Shown here: piece by piece, positions 8,006 to 16,382 of the stretch
Numbering within the stretch: position 1 is the stretch's first letter
Layout: each line of letters starts with the position of its first letter
Source of the DNA: Streptomyces sp. TSRI0281
GTDB lineage: Bacteria; Actinomycetota; Actinomycetes; Streptomycetales; Streptomycetaceae
Direction: 5' to 3'
Assembly (NCBI RefSeq): GCF_001905125.1
Contig: NZ_LWLE01000020.1
Location: 1 to 64,000 of the forward strand
Length of the DNA: 64,000 nucleotides
Made by a program: the position numbers and the translations under genes
The notes under the pieces: model-generated
What the model was told of the DNA's origin: nothing
What the model saw: only the letters and a program-made list of their open reading frames with translations
Databases searched by the model: none

Positions 8006-9898
8006 TCACGCGATCATGAAGTCCCTCGCACGAAGGGCACGTTCGACGATCCTGACGTCCCCGATCCAGCCGTGCATCAACTGGTCGAGTTTCCCGCCGT
8101 ACTCGTAGCCGCCGAGCAGCCATGGCAGTCCGGCCGTGGCCAGCCCGATGGTGCGGGTGGCGGGATTGCGTGCGACGACGCAGCCGTCGACGTACATCGT
8201 CGTGTGCTTGCCGTCGTTGACGAGGGCCACGTGATACCACCGGTCACGTGTCAGCTCGTGGCTCCAGTGGGTGACGGACCCTGGCTGGTTGAGCGGCGCG
8301 GCCGCCCACTGGAGTCCGGGACCGTCCGACAGGGACAGGGTGGCCACGGGCTCCTCCGGGTCGCCGGCGGTCTTGCCCGCCGCGCGGAGTGTGCCCTGCC
8401 GGCCGAGGACACCGCCCCAGGCGTGGTGCCCGGCGTCCCAGTCGGCGGGCACGCGGAGAAATGCCTCGACGGTGTAACCGGACCTGAATGTCCGGGTGTT
8501 GATCGGCGCGTTGTTCACGGTACGCAGGTACGCGCCCCGCAGCGGTGGCTTCCCGCCGTCGAAGTAGAGGCTGCCGTGGCCCGGCTGGTCCGGGTGGTGC
8601 GCGGTCGACCAGCGCAGTGCGTCGGGCCCGCTGCCGGGGACGTCCTGGCGCACCAGGTCGTTGCGGTGGCCCGAGAGGTCGGGGACGCGCAGGGCGGCGT
8701 CGGCGGCCGAGCCGTCCCGGCGCCCGCCGTCGAAGCGCCAGTACGCGACCGTGCCGCGCACCAGCATGCGCGCGGCCGGGCGGGGGCCGCGTACGGGGAC
8801 GGGAGCAAAGCCCGCAAACCGCTGCGTGAAGTCGACGGGGACGGAGAACCGGTCCTGGGGGCCGGTCAGCTCGATCTCGCCGCGCTCCAGATCGTTGAGC
8901 TTTTCGCCCGCTCGGCCCAGGACCCACGGGGAGATCGTCTCCACGTCGATGGTGTTCCTGGCCAGGTCGAAGCGGTAGAGGCGGATCATCGCACTGCCGC
9001 CGTAGTAGCGGTTCTGGTAGTTGGTGATGTGCAGGTGCACATCATTGCCCGCCGCGTTCTTGCGGGTGGTCCGTCCGGCGGGCCAGTAGTGCCCGTTGAG
9101 GGTGAGGAAGATCTGGTCGTGGTCGGCTATCAGCTCGTCCCACAGATGTCTGCCGTGGTCGGAGAACTCCGCCTCGTCGCCGTCCGCGTCGGCGTACACG
9201 AGCTCGTGCGTGGTGAGGATGACCGGCGTGTGCGGGTGCCGGGCGATGATGTCGCGCGCCCAGGCCAGCCCGGCCGCCGACGGCCGCCAGTCGAGCGCCA
9301 GCACCAGCCACTCGCGGCCGGCGGCGCGGAACAGGTGGTACGTGTTGTAGCCGTCCGGGGTCGCCCCGCCGAACGTCGGCAGGCGCCGCATGCGCTGCGG
9401 GCCGAAGGTGTCCAGATACGGGGTGCGGCCACGCTGGTCGTCGGTGGACGACGTGATGTCGTGGTTGCCCGCGACGACGCTGTAGCCGACCCGCCGCCGG
9501 TCGAGCAGCTCGAACGCCTCGCCGATCGCCCCGAATTCGCTCGCCTGACCGCTTTCGGTCAGGTCGCCCAGATGGGACAGGAAGACGATGTTCTCGTCGC
9601 GCCCGTTGTCGAGCACATAGCGCAGCGATGCCTCGACCGGCGCCTTGTGGATGCTGGCCCCGTCGAAGAGGTACTGGGTGTCCGGCATGACCACGACGGT
9701 GAACCGCGGGTGTTCGGGGTCCGGATGACGGCCCGCGCCCGCCGCGGTGGCCTGCTGCGGAAGAGCGGCGGCGGGACCGGCGGCCAGCAGACCGGTGGCG
9801 GCGGTCGCGGCACCGGTGAGCGCGGTGGCACGCAGGAAGGAACGGCGGCCGGCGGCGGGCAGCAGCGGACCGTCGGGCCGGTGGGTCGGGCTACACAT
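8006..9898 (-). CDS. Tat-exported metallophosphoesterase with C-terminal LamG-like domain
   Basis: The 630-residue precursor opens with a twin-arginine signal (GRRSFLRATALTG) and an Ala-rich hydrophobic stretch. The first half is a calcineurin-like phosphoesterase: VVMPDTQYL stands in place of the usual D-x-H, then SHLGDLTESG, VVAGNHDI, ILTTHELVY and TLNGHYW, the standard metal-ligand blocks. The second half (from about residue 400) reads like a LamG/concanavalin A-type domain (GTVAYWRFDG... YTVEAFLRVP... WYHVALVNDGKHTTMYVDG). It probably hydrolyses an extracellular phosphoester and binds a glycan or surface. The ATG at 9898 has GGAGAG upstream; the longer open frame to 10033 lacks one. It is a single-gene unit. 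Confidence 0.85.
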   Translation of the reverse strand: MCSPTHRPDGPLLPAAGRRSFLRATALTGAATAATGLLAAGPAAALPQQATAAGAGRHPDPEHPRFTVVVMPDTQYLFDGASIHKAPVEASLRYVLDNGRDENIVFLSHLGDLTESGQASEFGAIGEAFELLDRRRVGYSVVAGNHDITSSTDDQRGRTPYLDTFGPQRMRRLPTFGGATPDGYNTYHLFRAAGREWLVLALDWRPSAAGLAWARDIIARHPHTPVILTTHELVYADADGDEAEFSDHGRHLWDELIADHDQIFLTLNGHYWPAGRTTRKNAAGNDVHLHITNYQNRYYGGSAMIRLYRFDLARNTIDVETISPWVLGRAGEKLNDLERGEIELTGPQDRFSVPVDFTQRFAGFAPVPVRGPRPAARMLVRGTVAYWRFDGGRRDGSAADAALRVPDLSGHRNDLVRQDVPGSGPDALRWSTAHHPDQPGHGSLYFDGGKPPLRGAYLRTVNNAPINTRTFRSGYTVEAFLRVPADWDAGHHAWGGVLGRQGTLRAAGKTAGDPEEPVATLSLSDGPGLQWAAAPLNQPGSVTHWSHELTRDRWYHVALVNDGKHTTMYVDGCVVARNPATRTIGLATAGLPWLLGGYEYGGKLDQLMHGWIGDVRIVERALRARDFMIA

Positions 9899-10241
9899 GG
9901 ATCTCTCCGTGGCGGATCGAGCGTCGGGGGGCGACTGAAAGCTAGCCACAGAAAGCGGGGAGGAACCGGGCCGTAACGGCGACAGATGGGCGAAGAGTGC
10001 ATGAAGAGGAGACGCGTGTGCGGGTCGCCCCACCCGGATGGCGGCGGACCCGCGCCTCTTATCTGGCCGGCAGGGCTGACCTGGGTGAACGACGCCCGGG
10101 TTGCCCGAGCGGCGGTCCGACCCGCCGCCGTACGGCAGTTGGCCGAGGACAGCGACGGGCCGGAGGCGGATCGGAGGCGGATCGGAGGCGGATCGGTGGC
10201 GGGTCGGTGCGTCGTGTCCGCGGGGGAAGAGGGTCGGCCCC
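9899..10241. other. Intergenic stretch without a convincing gene
   Basis: These 343 bases separate the phosphoesterase start from the stop of the leftward acetyltransferase. Open frames here lack ribosome sites and codon bias. The only structure seen is the 11-base tandem repeat at 10161-10204; the phosphoesterase promoter should lie in the first 150 bases. Confidence 0.6.
10161..10204. repeat. 11-base tandem repeat, four units
   Basis: CGGAGGCGGAT is repeated three times exactly (10161-10193), followed by a diverged fourth unit CGGTGGCGGGT. It sits just downstream of the acetyltransferase stop and looks like slippage expansion. Confidence 0.7.
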
Positions 10242-10796
10242 TCACCGGGCCGTGATCGCCCACCGTTCGTGGTCGCGCCAGGCGCCGTCGACGAAGAGGA
10301 AGTCCGGGGAGAGGCCCTCCAGCCGGAACCCGGCCTGCCGGACCAGCGCGATCGAGGGCGCGTTGGCGGGCTGGATGTTGGCCTCCAGGCGGTGCAGGCC
10401 GAGCGGTCCGAAGGCGTGGGCGACGACGAGGCCCAGCGCCTCGGTCATCAGCCCGCGCCCCGCCGCGTGCGCGAAGGCCCCGTAGCCCAGGGCGCCGCAG
10501 CAGAATCCGCCGAGGACGATGTTGTTGATGTTGATGAATCCGGCGATGCCACCGCCCGCGGCGCGTTCACAGACGAGGAAACCCTCCCGGGACGGGTCCG
10601 TGCGGAGGTGACCGGCGTAATCAGCGTAGGCGTCGGGGTCCTCCGGCGGGAAGAGCCACGGATGGTGGAGGGCGCGGCTCTCCCTCGCGCGGGCGGTGAA
10701 CTCCTCGGCGTCCGCGCGGGTGAAGGGCCGCAGCGCCGTCCTGGGGCCTTCGGCCAGGTACGCGGCGGGCGGGAGGGGCTCGGTCGGCTCGGGCAT
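10242..10796 (-). CDS. GNAT-family N-acetyltransferase (RimJ/RimL-like)
   Basis: The 184-residue protein has the GNAT pattern of the ribosomal-protein acetyltransferase subgroup: TALRPFTRADAEEFTARARES at the N-terminus, GIAGFININNIV as beta strand 4, LGYGAFAHAAGRGLMTEALGLVVAHAF containing the acetyl-CoA loop, and HRLEANIQPANAPSIALVRQAGFRLEG near the end. It would transfer acetyl from acetyl-CoA to a protein N-terminus or small amine in the cytoplasm; the substrate is not evident. The 131 bases before the start carry no other gene, and the neighbouring LapA-like gene on the same strand is probably a separate transcript. Confidence 0.82.
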   Translation of the reverse strand: MPEPTEPLPPAAYLAEGPRTALRPFTRADAEEFTARARESRALHHPWLFPPEDPDAYADYAGHLRTDPSREGFLVCERAAGGGIAGFININNIVLGGFCCGALGYGAFAHAAGRGLMTEALGLVVAHAFGPLGLHRLEANIQPANAPSIALVRQAGFRLEGLSPDFLFVDGAWRDHERWAITAR

Positions 10797-10927
10797 CCGC
10801 TCAGCGTACGACGCGGCACCCTGCCGGTCCGCGTGCGCACGACGCGGCGAACAGCCGATCCGCGTGCGTACGCCGGGGCGCGTGCGATGACCGGTCGCCG
10901 CCCGGCGCGTTCCGGCGTCGCACGCCG

Positions 10928-11167
10928 CTACTTCGTGCGCCGGCGGAACACATAGCCGCCGCAGAGCAGCCCGGCCGCGAACACGCCCAGCAGGGCGAGC
11001 CAGAGCGGCATCGAGACCTCGGGGACGATCAGCCGGATGGTGACGTCGCCGGTGTTCACGCAGATGAAGACGAGCGCGAGCACGGCCACGACGGCAACGG
11101 CGATGCGTGCCGGGGTGAACAGCCCCGTGCTGCCCTTGCCGCCGCTCGATACGTCCTTGGGGCTCAT
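10928..11167 (-). CDS. Small LapA/DUF1049-like membrane protein
   Basis: This 79-residue protein has a short polar N-terminus, a membrane segment ARIAVAVVAVLALVFICVN, the short FVNTGDVTIRLIVPEVSMPL-type link typical of the lipopolysaccharide-assembly LapA-domain (DUF1049) family, a second segment LWLALLGVFAAGLLCGGYVF, and a basic RRRTK tail. Both ends should face the cytoplasm. The family is widespread in Gram-positive actinomycetes that have no lipopolysaccharide, and its role there is unknown. It is a monocistronic gene between the acetyltransferase and the secreted hydrolase. Confidence 0.75.
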   Translation of the reverse strand: MSPKDVSSGGKGSTGLFTPARIAVAVVAVLALVFICVNTGDVTIRLIVPEVSMPLWLALLGVFAAGLLCGGYVFRRRTK

Positions 11168-11334
11168 GGTCAGGCCCTTTCGCTGGCTCCTCGTGTCCGG
11201 CCCGGCGCCGTACCGCGTACGACAGCCGCCCCCGGGTCCAAGGATGTCTCCATCCCCGGACCGGGGGGCGGTGCAGTACGGCCGTTCGGGTGATACGACG
11301 GGGCGGGAGGCGGCGGGGGCAGCGGGGGCGGCGG

Positions 11335-13113
11335 TCAGCCTGCGGGGACCACCGGGAGTTCCAGCACTCCTGTGTCCTGCGGGGCGCTCACGACGGTGAC
11401 CGGCTTGATGCCCCGGTTGCCGAAGTACGCCGAGTCGCTGGCCGCGATCACGAATTCGAGCCGGTGCCCCGCCTCGTACCGGTGGACGATGCCAGGAAGC
11501 TCCACGGTGAAGGGCACGGTGACGTCGGGCACGCGGACGGGCGAGACCAGCCGGTTCACCAGCTTCTTACTGCCGTCGGGGGCCACGTCGTACACCTTGG
11601 CGAACAGGACGAGCTTGTCGGCGGCGTCCCCGCTGTTCTGGACGCGTTCCGTCTTCGGCGAGACGACCTTCAGGGTGGCCTTCGGAGCGCCGACGACATC
11701 GACGGGCGAGGTCAGCGGGGCGCTGGTCCAGCCGAGGTAGGTGCCCTTGGTGTCGTACGGCTTCGGGTCGGGCAGGCCGATGACACCGGCGAGGGAGCTC
11801 TCGGAGTGGCTGGTCGGCACGAGCCAGTTGGTGTACTGGCGGCTGCCGCGGATCACCTTGGAGCGGTTGTCGACCAGCTTGCCGTCGCCGGAGAGATACA
11901 TCTTCTGCGACAGGGACGGCACGGCGGCCGCGGTGCCGTATCCGCTCCGCCAGTCACGGTAGTACGCGAGCGCGGGGCCGGTGTCGGTGTCCGTCTTCTT
12001 CTGGAGGTAGCGGTCGAACCAGGCGAGGACGCGCTGTCCGACGTAGCTCGTCTCCAGATTGCCCTGTCCCAGGTCGAGTTCGCCGTCCGTCTGGCCGCCG
12101 CTGTGGCCCCATGCCTGCCAGATCATCTTCGCCGTGGTGCCCTGGGCCTTGAGGGTCTTGTACGTGGCGGTGGCCTCGTCCAGGTTGAACAGGCTGTCGG
12201 CCTGGCCCTGGACGAGCAAGGTGGGGGCCTTGACCTGTCCGAGGTAGGAGACGGGTGAGACGCTGCGCGCGTACGCGAGCATCGCGGCGGCCTTGTCCGC
12301 GGGGTAGCGGCCGGAGTTGAGCAGCCGGATGGTCTCGCAGGCGCGGGCGGCGAAGTGCAGGCAGTCCAGGCTGCCGAACCGGGACGGGTCGAGGCTCGGG
12401 TTCAGGACGGTCTGCCCCTCCCCGATCAGGTAGAACCCGTTGGTCCACTGCCACTTGAAGACGCCCGGGGTGTCGGAGGAGACCCCGGCGCGCGCCCCGG
12501 TGTTGTTGGGCGCGAGGGCGTATCCGAGGTCGTTCCAGGTGATCAGCGGGACGAGGGCGTCCACCCGGCGGTCGACGGCGGCGGTGGCCATCTGTACGGC
12601 GCCGCCGTACGAGCCGCCGATCATGCCGACGCGCGGGTCGCCCTTGCCGTCCTTGGTGACGAAGTCCGCCTCGGTGCCGTCGTCGGCGGCACGGGTCCCG
12701 GCGAGGAAGTCGACGAGTCCGCTCGCCGCCGCACCGTCGACGGCGGGGTCATCGAGCGTGATGAGACAGCCGGACTCGCCGAAGCCGAGGCCCGAGTAGA
12801 CGAGGCCCACATAGCCGCGGGCGGCGAAGGCCTTGCCGATGGTGTCCGTCGAGCCGTCGGACTTGCTGCCGCCGAAGCCGTTGGTGGCGAGGACCGCGGG
12901 GGCCGGGTGGGCGGCGTCGACCCCGGCGGGGCGGTAGAGGTCGGCATCGACGGTGCAGGAGCGACCACCGGCCTGAACGGTGAACTTCAGTGGGGTGACG
13001 GTGTATGGGGCGGCATCGGCCTGCGCCGGCCCGGCGAACGCGAGGGGGGCGGCGAGGGCCGCCCCCGCGACGGCGATGAGTGGCTTGCGGAACCGGGAGA
13101 CAGCACCTGACAC
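11335..13113 (-). CDS. Secreted CocE/NonD-family (S15-like) hydrolase
   Basis: The 592-residue precursor has a Sec-type signal peptide (RFRKPLIAVAGAALAAPLAFAGPAQADA) and an alpha/beta-hydrolase core. GMIGGSYGGAVQMA carries the nucleophile near residue 168, and VQGQADSLFNLDEA and AWGHSGGQ suit the acid and His. A C-terminal jelly-roll domain like those of X-prolyl dipeptidyl peptidases and cocaine esterase follows. Such enzymes cleave X-Pro dipeptides, esters or amides; the substrate is unassigned. The GTG at 13113 is taken as start because GGAGG lies five bases before it; the GTG at 13125 would place this site inside the gene. A palindromic operator lies 24 bases upstream. Confidence 0.82.
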   Translation of the reverse strand: MSGAVSRFRKPLIAVAGAALAAPLAFAGPAQADAAPYTVTPLKFTVQAGGRSCTVDADLYRPAGVDAAHPAPAVLATNGFGGSKSDGSTDTIGKAFAARGYVGLVYSGLGFGESGCLITLDDPAVDGAAASGLVDFLAGTRAADDGTEADFVTKDGKGDPRVGMIGGSYGGAVQMATAAVDRRVDALVPLITWNDLGYALAPNNTGARAGVSSDTPGVFKWQWTNGFYLIGEGQTVLNPSLDPSRFGSLDCLHFAARACETIRLLNSGRYPADKAAAMLAYARSVSPVSYLGQVKAPTLLVQGQADSLFNLDEATATYKTLKAQGTTAKMIWQAWGHSGGQTDGELDLGQGNLETSYVGQRVLAWFDRYLQKKTDTDTGPALAYYRDWRSGYGTAAAVPSLSQKMYLSGDGKLVDNRSKVIRGSRQYTNWLVPTSHSESSLAGVIGLPDPKPYDTKGTYLGWTSAPLTSPVDVVGAPKATLKVVSPKTERVQNSGDAADKLVLFAKVYDVAPDGSKKLVNRLVSPVRVPDVTVPFTVELPGIVHRYEAGHRLEFVIAASDSAYFGNRGIKPVTVVSAPQDTGVLELPVVPAG

Positions 13114-13136
13114 GTAGACCTCCACACCGAGGACAC

Positions 13137-13152
13137 CTTACCGACCGGTAAG
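13137..13152. promoter_or_regulatory. TetR-type palindromic operator
   Basis: CTTACCGACCGGTAAG has two perfect 7-base half-sites around a 2-base centre, 24 bases before the hydrolase start. It resembles operators bound by actinobacterial TetR-family repressors. No regulator gene is adjacent, so the controlling protein is encoded elsewhere. Confidence 0.55.
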
Positions 13153-13329
13153 TATTGGGCCGGGCCCATGGTGTGGCAGGCGTCATAGCCGCGTCAACGC
13201 CCAGGACAGCGTTTCCTGAAAGATGTTCACGCTCTGCACACACGCCGGGGCCGGGTCCGCAGCGGCCCGAATCCCGCGGCGCCGACCCCGCGTTCCGCGG
13301 CCCCTGATCCGGCCCCGGCCCCCGCGGTC

Positions 13330-14319
13330 TCACATCAGCGCGGGGACCTCCACCGTCAGCGTGGGGCGGCCACCGTCCGCCGGGGCGTCCAGCACCGCGG
13401 GCACGCCCAGCGGAATCGTCAGCGCCGACGGCGAGTGCCCGAAGCCCAGCTCCTCGACGACGGGTACGCCCAGGCCGCCGAGCCGGTCGGCGAGGACCGC
13501 ACGCACCTGTTCATAGGGGCCGCACTCCTCCCACGATCCGCACACCACACCGGAGATGGCGTCGAGCGCCCCGGCCCGCAGCAGCCTGGTGAGGATGCCG
13601 TCGAGCCGGTAGGGGTCCTCCGTGACGTCCTCGATCGCCAGCAGCCCGCCCCGGGCCGACGTCCGGGCCCCCGGAGTGCCCAGGTCGGCGGCGAGCATGC
13701 TGACACAGCCGCCGTACGTGACGCCCCGGGCCCGGCCGGGCACCAGCACCGCCGCCGTGTCCAGGCCGAGGGTGCGCACGGACTCGGGCGCGAACAGTGT
13801 GGCGCGCAGATGTTCCTGGGTGGGCGCGTCCTTGAGGAACACCTCGGTCGCGACCATCGGACCGTGCAGCGTGGAGAACCCGGCCCGCAGGGCGAACGCC
13901 TCGTGGAGCACGGTGATGTCGCTGTACCCGACGAACACCTTCGGCCCGGCCGCCCGGATCGCCGGCCAGTCCAGCAGATCGACCATGCGGTGGGCGCCGT
14001 AGCCGCCGCGGGCGCACAGCACGGCATCGACGGACGGGTCGCACCAGGCGTCCTGGAGATCGGCGGCACGGTTCTCATCCGTTCCGGCGAGGTAGTCCAA
14101 CTCGGGGTGGGCCTGAAGGACATGAGGGGCGACGACCGGCTCCAGATCCCAGCCGCGCAGCAGATCGAGGCCCACCGCCAGCCGGTCGGCGGGCACCGGT
14201 CCGCTGGGCGCCACCACCGCGACCCGCGCACCGGGTCGCAGCCGGGCGGGCCGGGCGAGGGGTTCCAGCGGGGCGCGGGAGTCGCGCGGCTTCGTGGAAC
14301 CCGCCGGTTCGGGGGTCAC
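13330..14319 (-). CDS. LD-carboxypeptidase (S66 family)
   Basis: The 329-residue protein follows the S66 pattern: RVAVVAPSGPV at the start of the fold, LCARGGYGAHRMVDLLDW with the nucleophile-elbow region, VFVGYSDITVLHEA, TLHGPMVAT, and GGLLAIEDVTEDPYRLDGILTRLL carrying the Glu of the Ser-His-Glu set. LD-carboxypeptidases remove the terminal D-Ala from tetrapeptides of peptidoglycan, in recycling. There is no signal peptide, so it acts in the cytoplasm. The GTG at 14319 overlaps the stop of the S9 peptidase by four bases (GTGA), and GAGGA sits almost against it, so translation is probably coupled. It is the last gene of a four-gene peptidase operon. Confidence 0.85.
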   Translation of the reverse strand: MTPEPAGSTKPRDSRAPLEPLARPARLRPGARVAVVAPSGPVPADRLAVGLDLLRGWDLEPVVAPHVLQAHPELDYLAGTDENRAADLQDAWCDPSVDAVLCARGGYGAHRMVDLLDWPAIRAAGPKVFVGYSDITVLHEAFALRAGFSTLHGPMVATEVFLKDAPTQEHLRATLFAPESVRTLGLDTAAVLVPGRARGVTYGGCVSMLAADLGTPGARTSARGGLLAIEDVTEDPYRLDGILTRLLRAGALDAISGVVCGSWEECGPYEQVRAVLADRLGGLGVPVVEELGFGHSPSALTIPLGVPAVLDAPADGGRPTLTVEVPALM

Positions 14320-16358
14320 TTCCTCAGCTCCAGCCGCGGGACGTCGGGGCGGTCGATGCCGAACGTCTGGGCGTAGAGGGAGAGTTCGGCCTCCAGCGCG
14401 CGGATCATGGTGTCCGCGCGCCGGAACCCATGGCTCTCCCCCTCGAAGGCGATGTACGCGTGCGCGATGCCGCGGCCCTCGACGGCCGCGAGGAACCGCT
14501 CGCACTGGGCGGGCGGGCAGATCACGTCGTCGAGCCCCTGGAGCAGCAGGAACGGTGTGGTGAGGCGGTCGGTGCGGTGCATCGGCGAACGCTCGCGGTA
14601 GCGCTCCGGCACCTCGGCGAACGGTCCGACGAGTGATTCCAGATACCGCGACTCGAAGTCGTGGGTCTCGTCGGTGGCCCAGCCCGCGAGGTCGAGGATG
14701 GGGTAGCTGATCGTCCCGCAGGCGTAGAGGCCGGTGGATGTCAGCGAGGCGGCGGTGGTCCAGCCGCCCGCGCTGCCGCCCCTGATCGCGAGGCGGTCCC
14801 GGTCGGCCGAGCCCTCGGCGGCCAGCGCCTCGGCGACGGCGGCGCAGTCCTCCACGTCGACGACGCCCCACTGACCGCGCAGCCGTTCGCGGTAGCGGCG
14901 GCCGTAGCCGGTGGAGCCGCCGTAGTTGACCTCGGCGACACCGATGCCGCGCGAGGTGAAGTAGGCGATCTCCAGGTCGAGGACGAGCGGCGCGTGGCCG
15001 GTCGGGCCGCCGTGCGCCCAGACCACGTACGGCGGGAGCTCCCCCTCCGGCCCGCTGCGGTCGGGGCTGTGCGGCGGGTAGATGTGGGCGTGGATCTCGC
15101 GGCCGTCGGGACCGGTGAAGGTACGGTCGCGGGGTTCGGGGTAGTACGCGGGATCGACCGCGTCGCGGTGGGGTGCGCCGATGATCAGGGTGTGTCCGGT
15201 CGCGGTGTCCAGCTCCACCACCTCGGCACCGCTGCGCGGGCTCGCGGCGACGCCGATGACCCTGCTGCCCCGCACGGCGAGCGTGTCGGCCCAGGCCGTC
15301 CAGGGCCCCGGCACATCGGCGAGTTCCCCGGTCTCCGGGTCGAGCACGCCGAGCCGGGTGGTGCCCCTGCCGTGGATGACGGCGATCAGTCCGTTGTCCA
15401 GCGGCCGGAACCAGCGCAGCCCGACCTTCCACAGCGCCCCGCCGAACTCCTCGCCCCGGCCGGAGCAGAGCCGGCTGGTGGGGAGGGCTCCGCCCGCCGG
15501 GGCGTCGGGCCTGATGCGCTGGAGTTCCCACCAGTCGCCGAGGTCCGAGACGAACAGCAGCGTGCCGTCCCGGTCCCATTCGATCTGGCAGACGGACTCG
15601 TCGATGTCGCCGACGAGCGGGCGTACGCCGGTGAAGGTGCCCTCCTCGGTGACCTCGGCCAGCATCACCACCGTGCCGTCCCAGGGCATCCGCGGGTGGT
15701 CCCAGGCGATCCACGCGGCCCGCCGCCCGTCGTGCGAGAGCCGCGGCCCCGTGACGAACCGGTGCCGGTCGTCGGAGAGTTCGCGTACGGCGGTGCGGTC
15801 GTCGGCGGCCGATCCGTCCAGCGGCACGGCGGCGACGACCCGGCGCACATCGGTCGGGGCCTCGCCGGTGAACTCCTCCAGGACACACCAGACTTCGCCC
15901 TGGGCACCCCGGTCGAGGTGCAGCTCCGGGTCCACCCAGCGCAGTCCGCCGCCGATGTCCGACACGGGAGTGAGCGGCCAGGGTTCGTCGGGGCCGTCGG
16001 GGGCGTAGGCGTAGAGCCGCTGGTCGGTGAAGTGGACGAAGACGACGAGCGGGCCGCCCTCGGTGCGCTCGGTGCCGGCCCAGGGCTGCCCGCCGTACTC
16101 GATGACCCGGCTGCGGGCGTTCCACGGTGCGGGCAGCACGGCTGCGGTGGTGCCGTCCGCGCGCCGGCGCACCAGCGCCCGCCGGCCGCCCTGGGCCGGG
16201 CGCGGCTCGGTCCACCACACCTCCTCGCCGACGGTGCCGACGTGGTCCGGGCGTCCGTCGTGCGAGGCGGCGAGTGCCGCGTCGATCGGTGAGGGCCAGG
16301 TTCCGTACGGTGCTGTGGAAACGTTGGGCGTTGTGGACACGTTCGGCTCTGTGGTCAC
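14316..16358 (-). CDS. Prolyl-oligopeptidase-family (S9) peptidase
   Basis: The 680-residue protein has an N-terminal beta-propeller region with repeated strands, then an alpha/beta-hydrolase domain. PPYVVWAHGGPTGH forms the oxyanion region, RGGSAGGWTT has the nucleophile at about Ser529, QGLDDVICPP has Asp near 611 and GESHGF has His near 643. Such enzymes cleave short peptides, often after Pro or Ala (dipeptidyl or acylaminoacyl peptidases). No signal peptide is present, so it should be cytoplasmic. The start is a GTG at 16358 after a G-rich stretch. It lies 24 bases after the M20 gene and overlaps the LD-carboxypeptidase start. Confidence 0.87.
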   Translation of the reverse strand: MTTEPNVSTTPNVSTAPYGTWPSPIDAALAASHDGRPDHVGTVGEEVWWTEPRPAQGGRRALVRRRADGTTAAVLPAPWNARSRVIEYGGQPWAGTERTEGGPLVVFVHFTDQRLYAYAPDGPDEPWPLTPVSDIGGGLRWVDPELHLDRGAQGEVWCVLEEFTGEAPTDVRRVVAAVPLDGSAADDRTAVRELSDDRHRFVTGPRLSHDGRRAAWIAWDHPRMPWDGTVVMLAEVTEEGTFTGVRPLVGDIDESVCQIEWDRDGTLLFVSDLGDWWELQRIRPDAPAGGALPTSRLCSGRGEEFGGALWKVGLRWFRPLDNGLIAVIHGRGTTRLGVLDPETGELADVPGPWTAWADTLAVRGSRVIGVAASPRSGAEVVELDTATGHTLIIGAPHRDAVDPAYYPEPRDRTFTGPDGREIHAHIYPPHSPDRSGPEGELPPYVVWAHGGPTGHAPLVLDLEIAYFTSRGIGVAEVNYGGSTGYGRRYRERLRGQWGVVDVEDCAAVAEALAAEGSADRDRLAIRGGSAGGWTTAASLTSTGLYACGTISYPILDLAGWATDETHDFESRYLESLVGPFAEVPERYRERSPMHRTDRLTTPFLLLQGLDDVICPPAQCERFLAAVEGRGIAHAYIAFEGESHGFRRADTMIRALEAELSLYAQTFGIDRPDVPRLELRK

Positions 16359-16382
16359 GGTGGACTGTCCCCCCGGTACGGG

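Noticed and set aside
14320..16218. N-terminal extension of the LD-carboxypeptidase frame
   Set aside because: The frame stays open through the S9 peptidase gene, but its translation there is Arg/Pro-rich shadow sequence; the GTG at 14319 is the sensible start.
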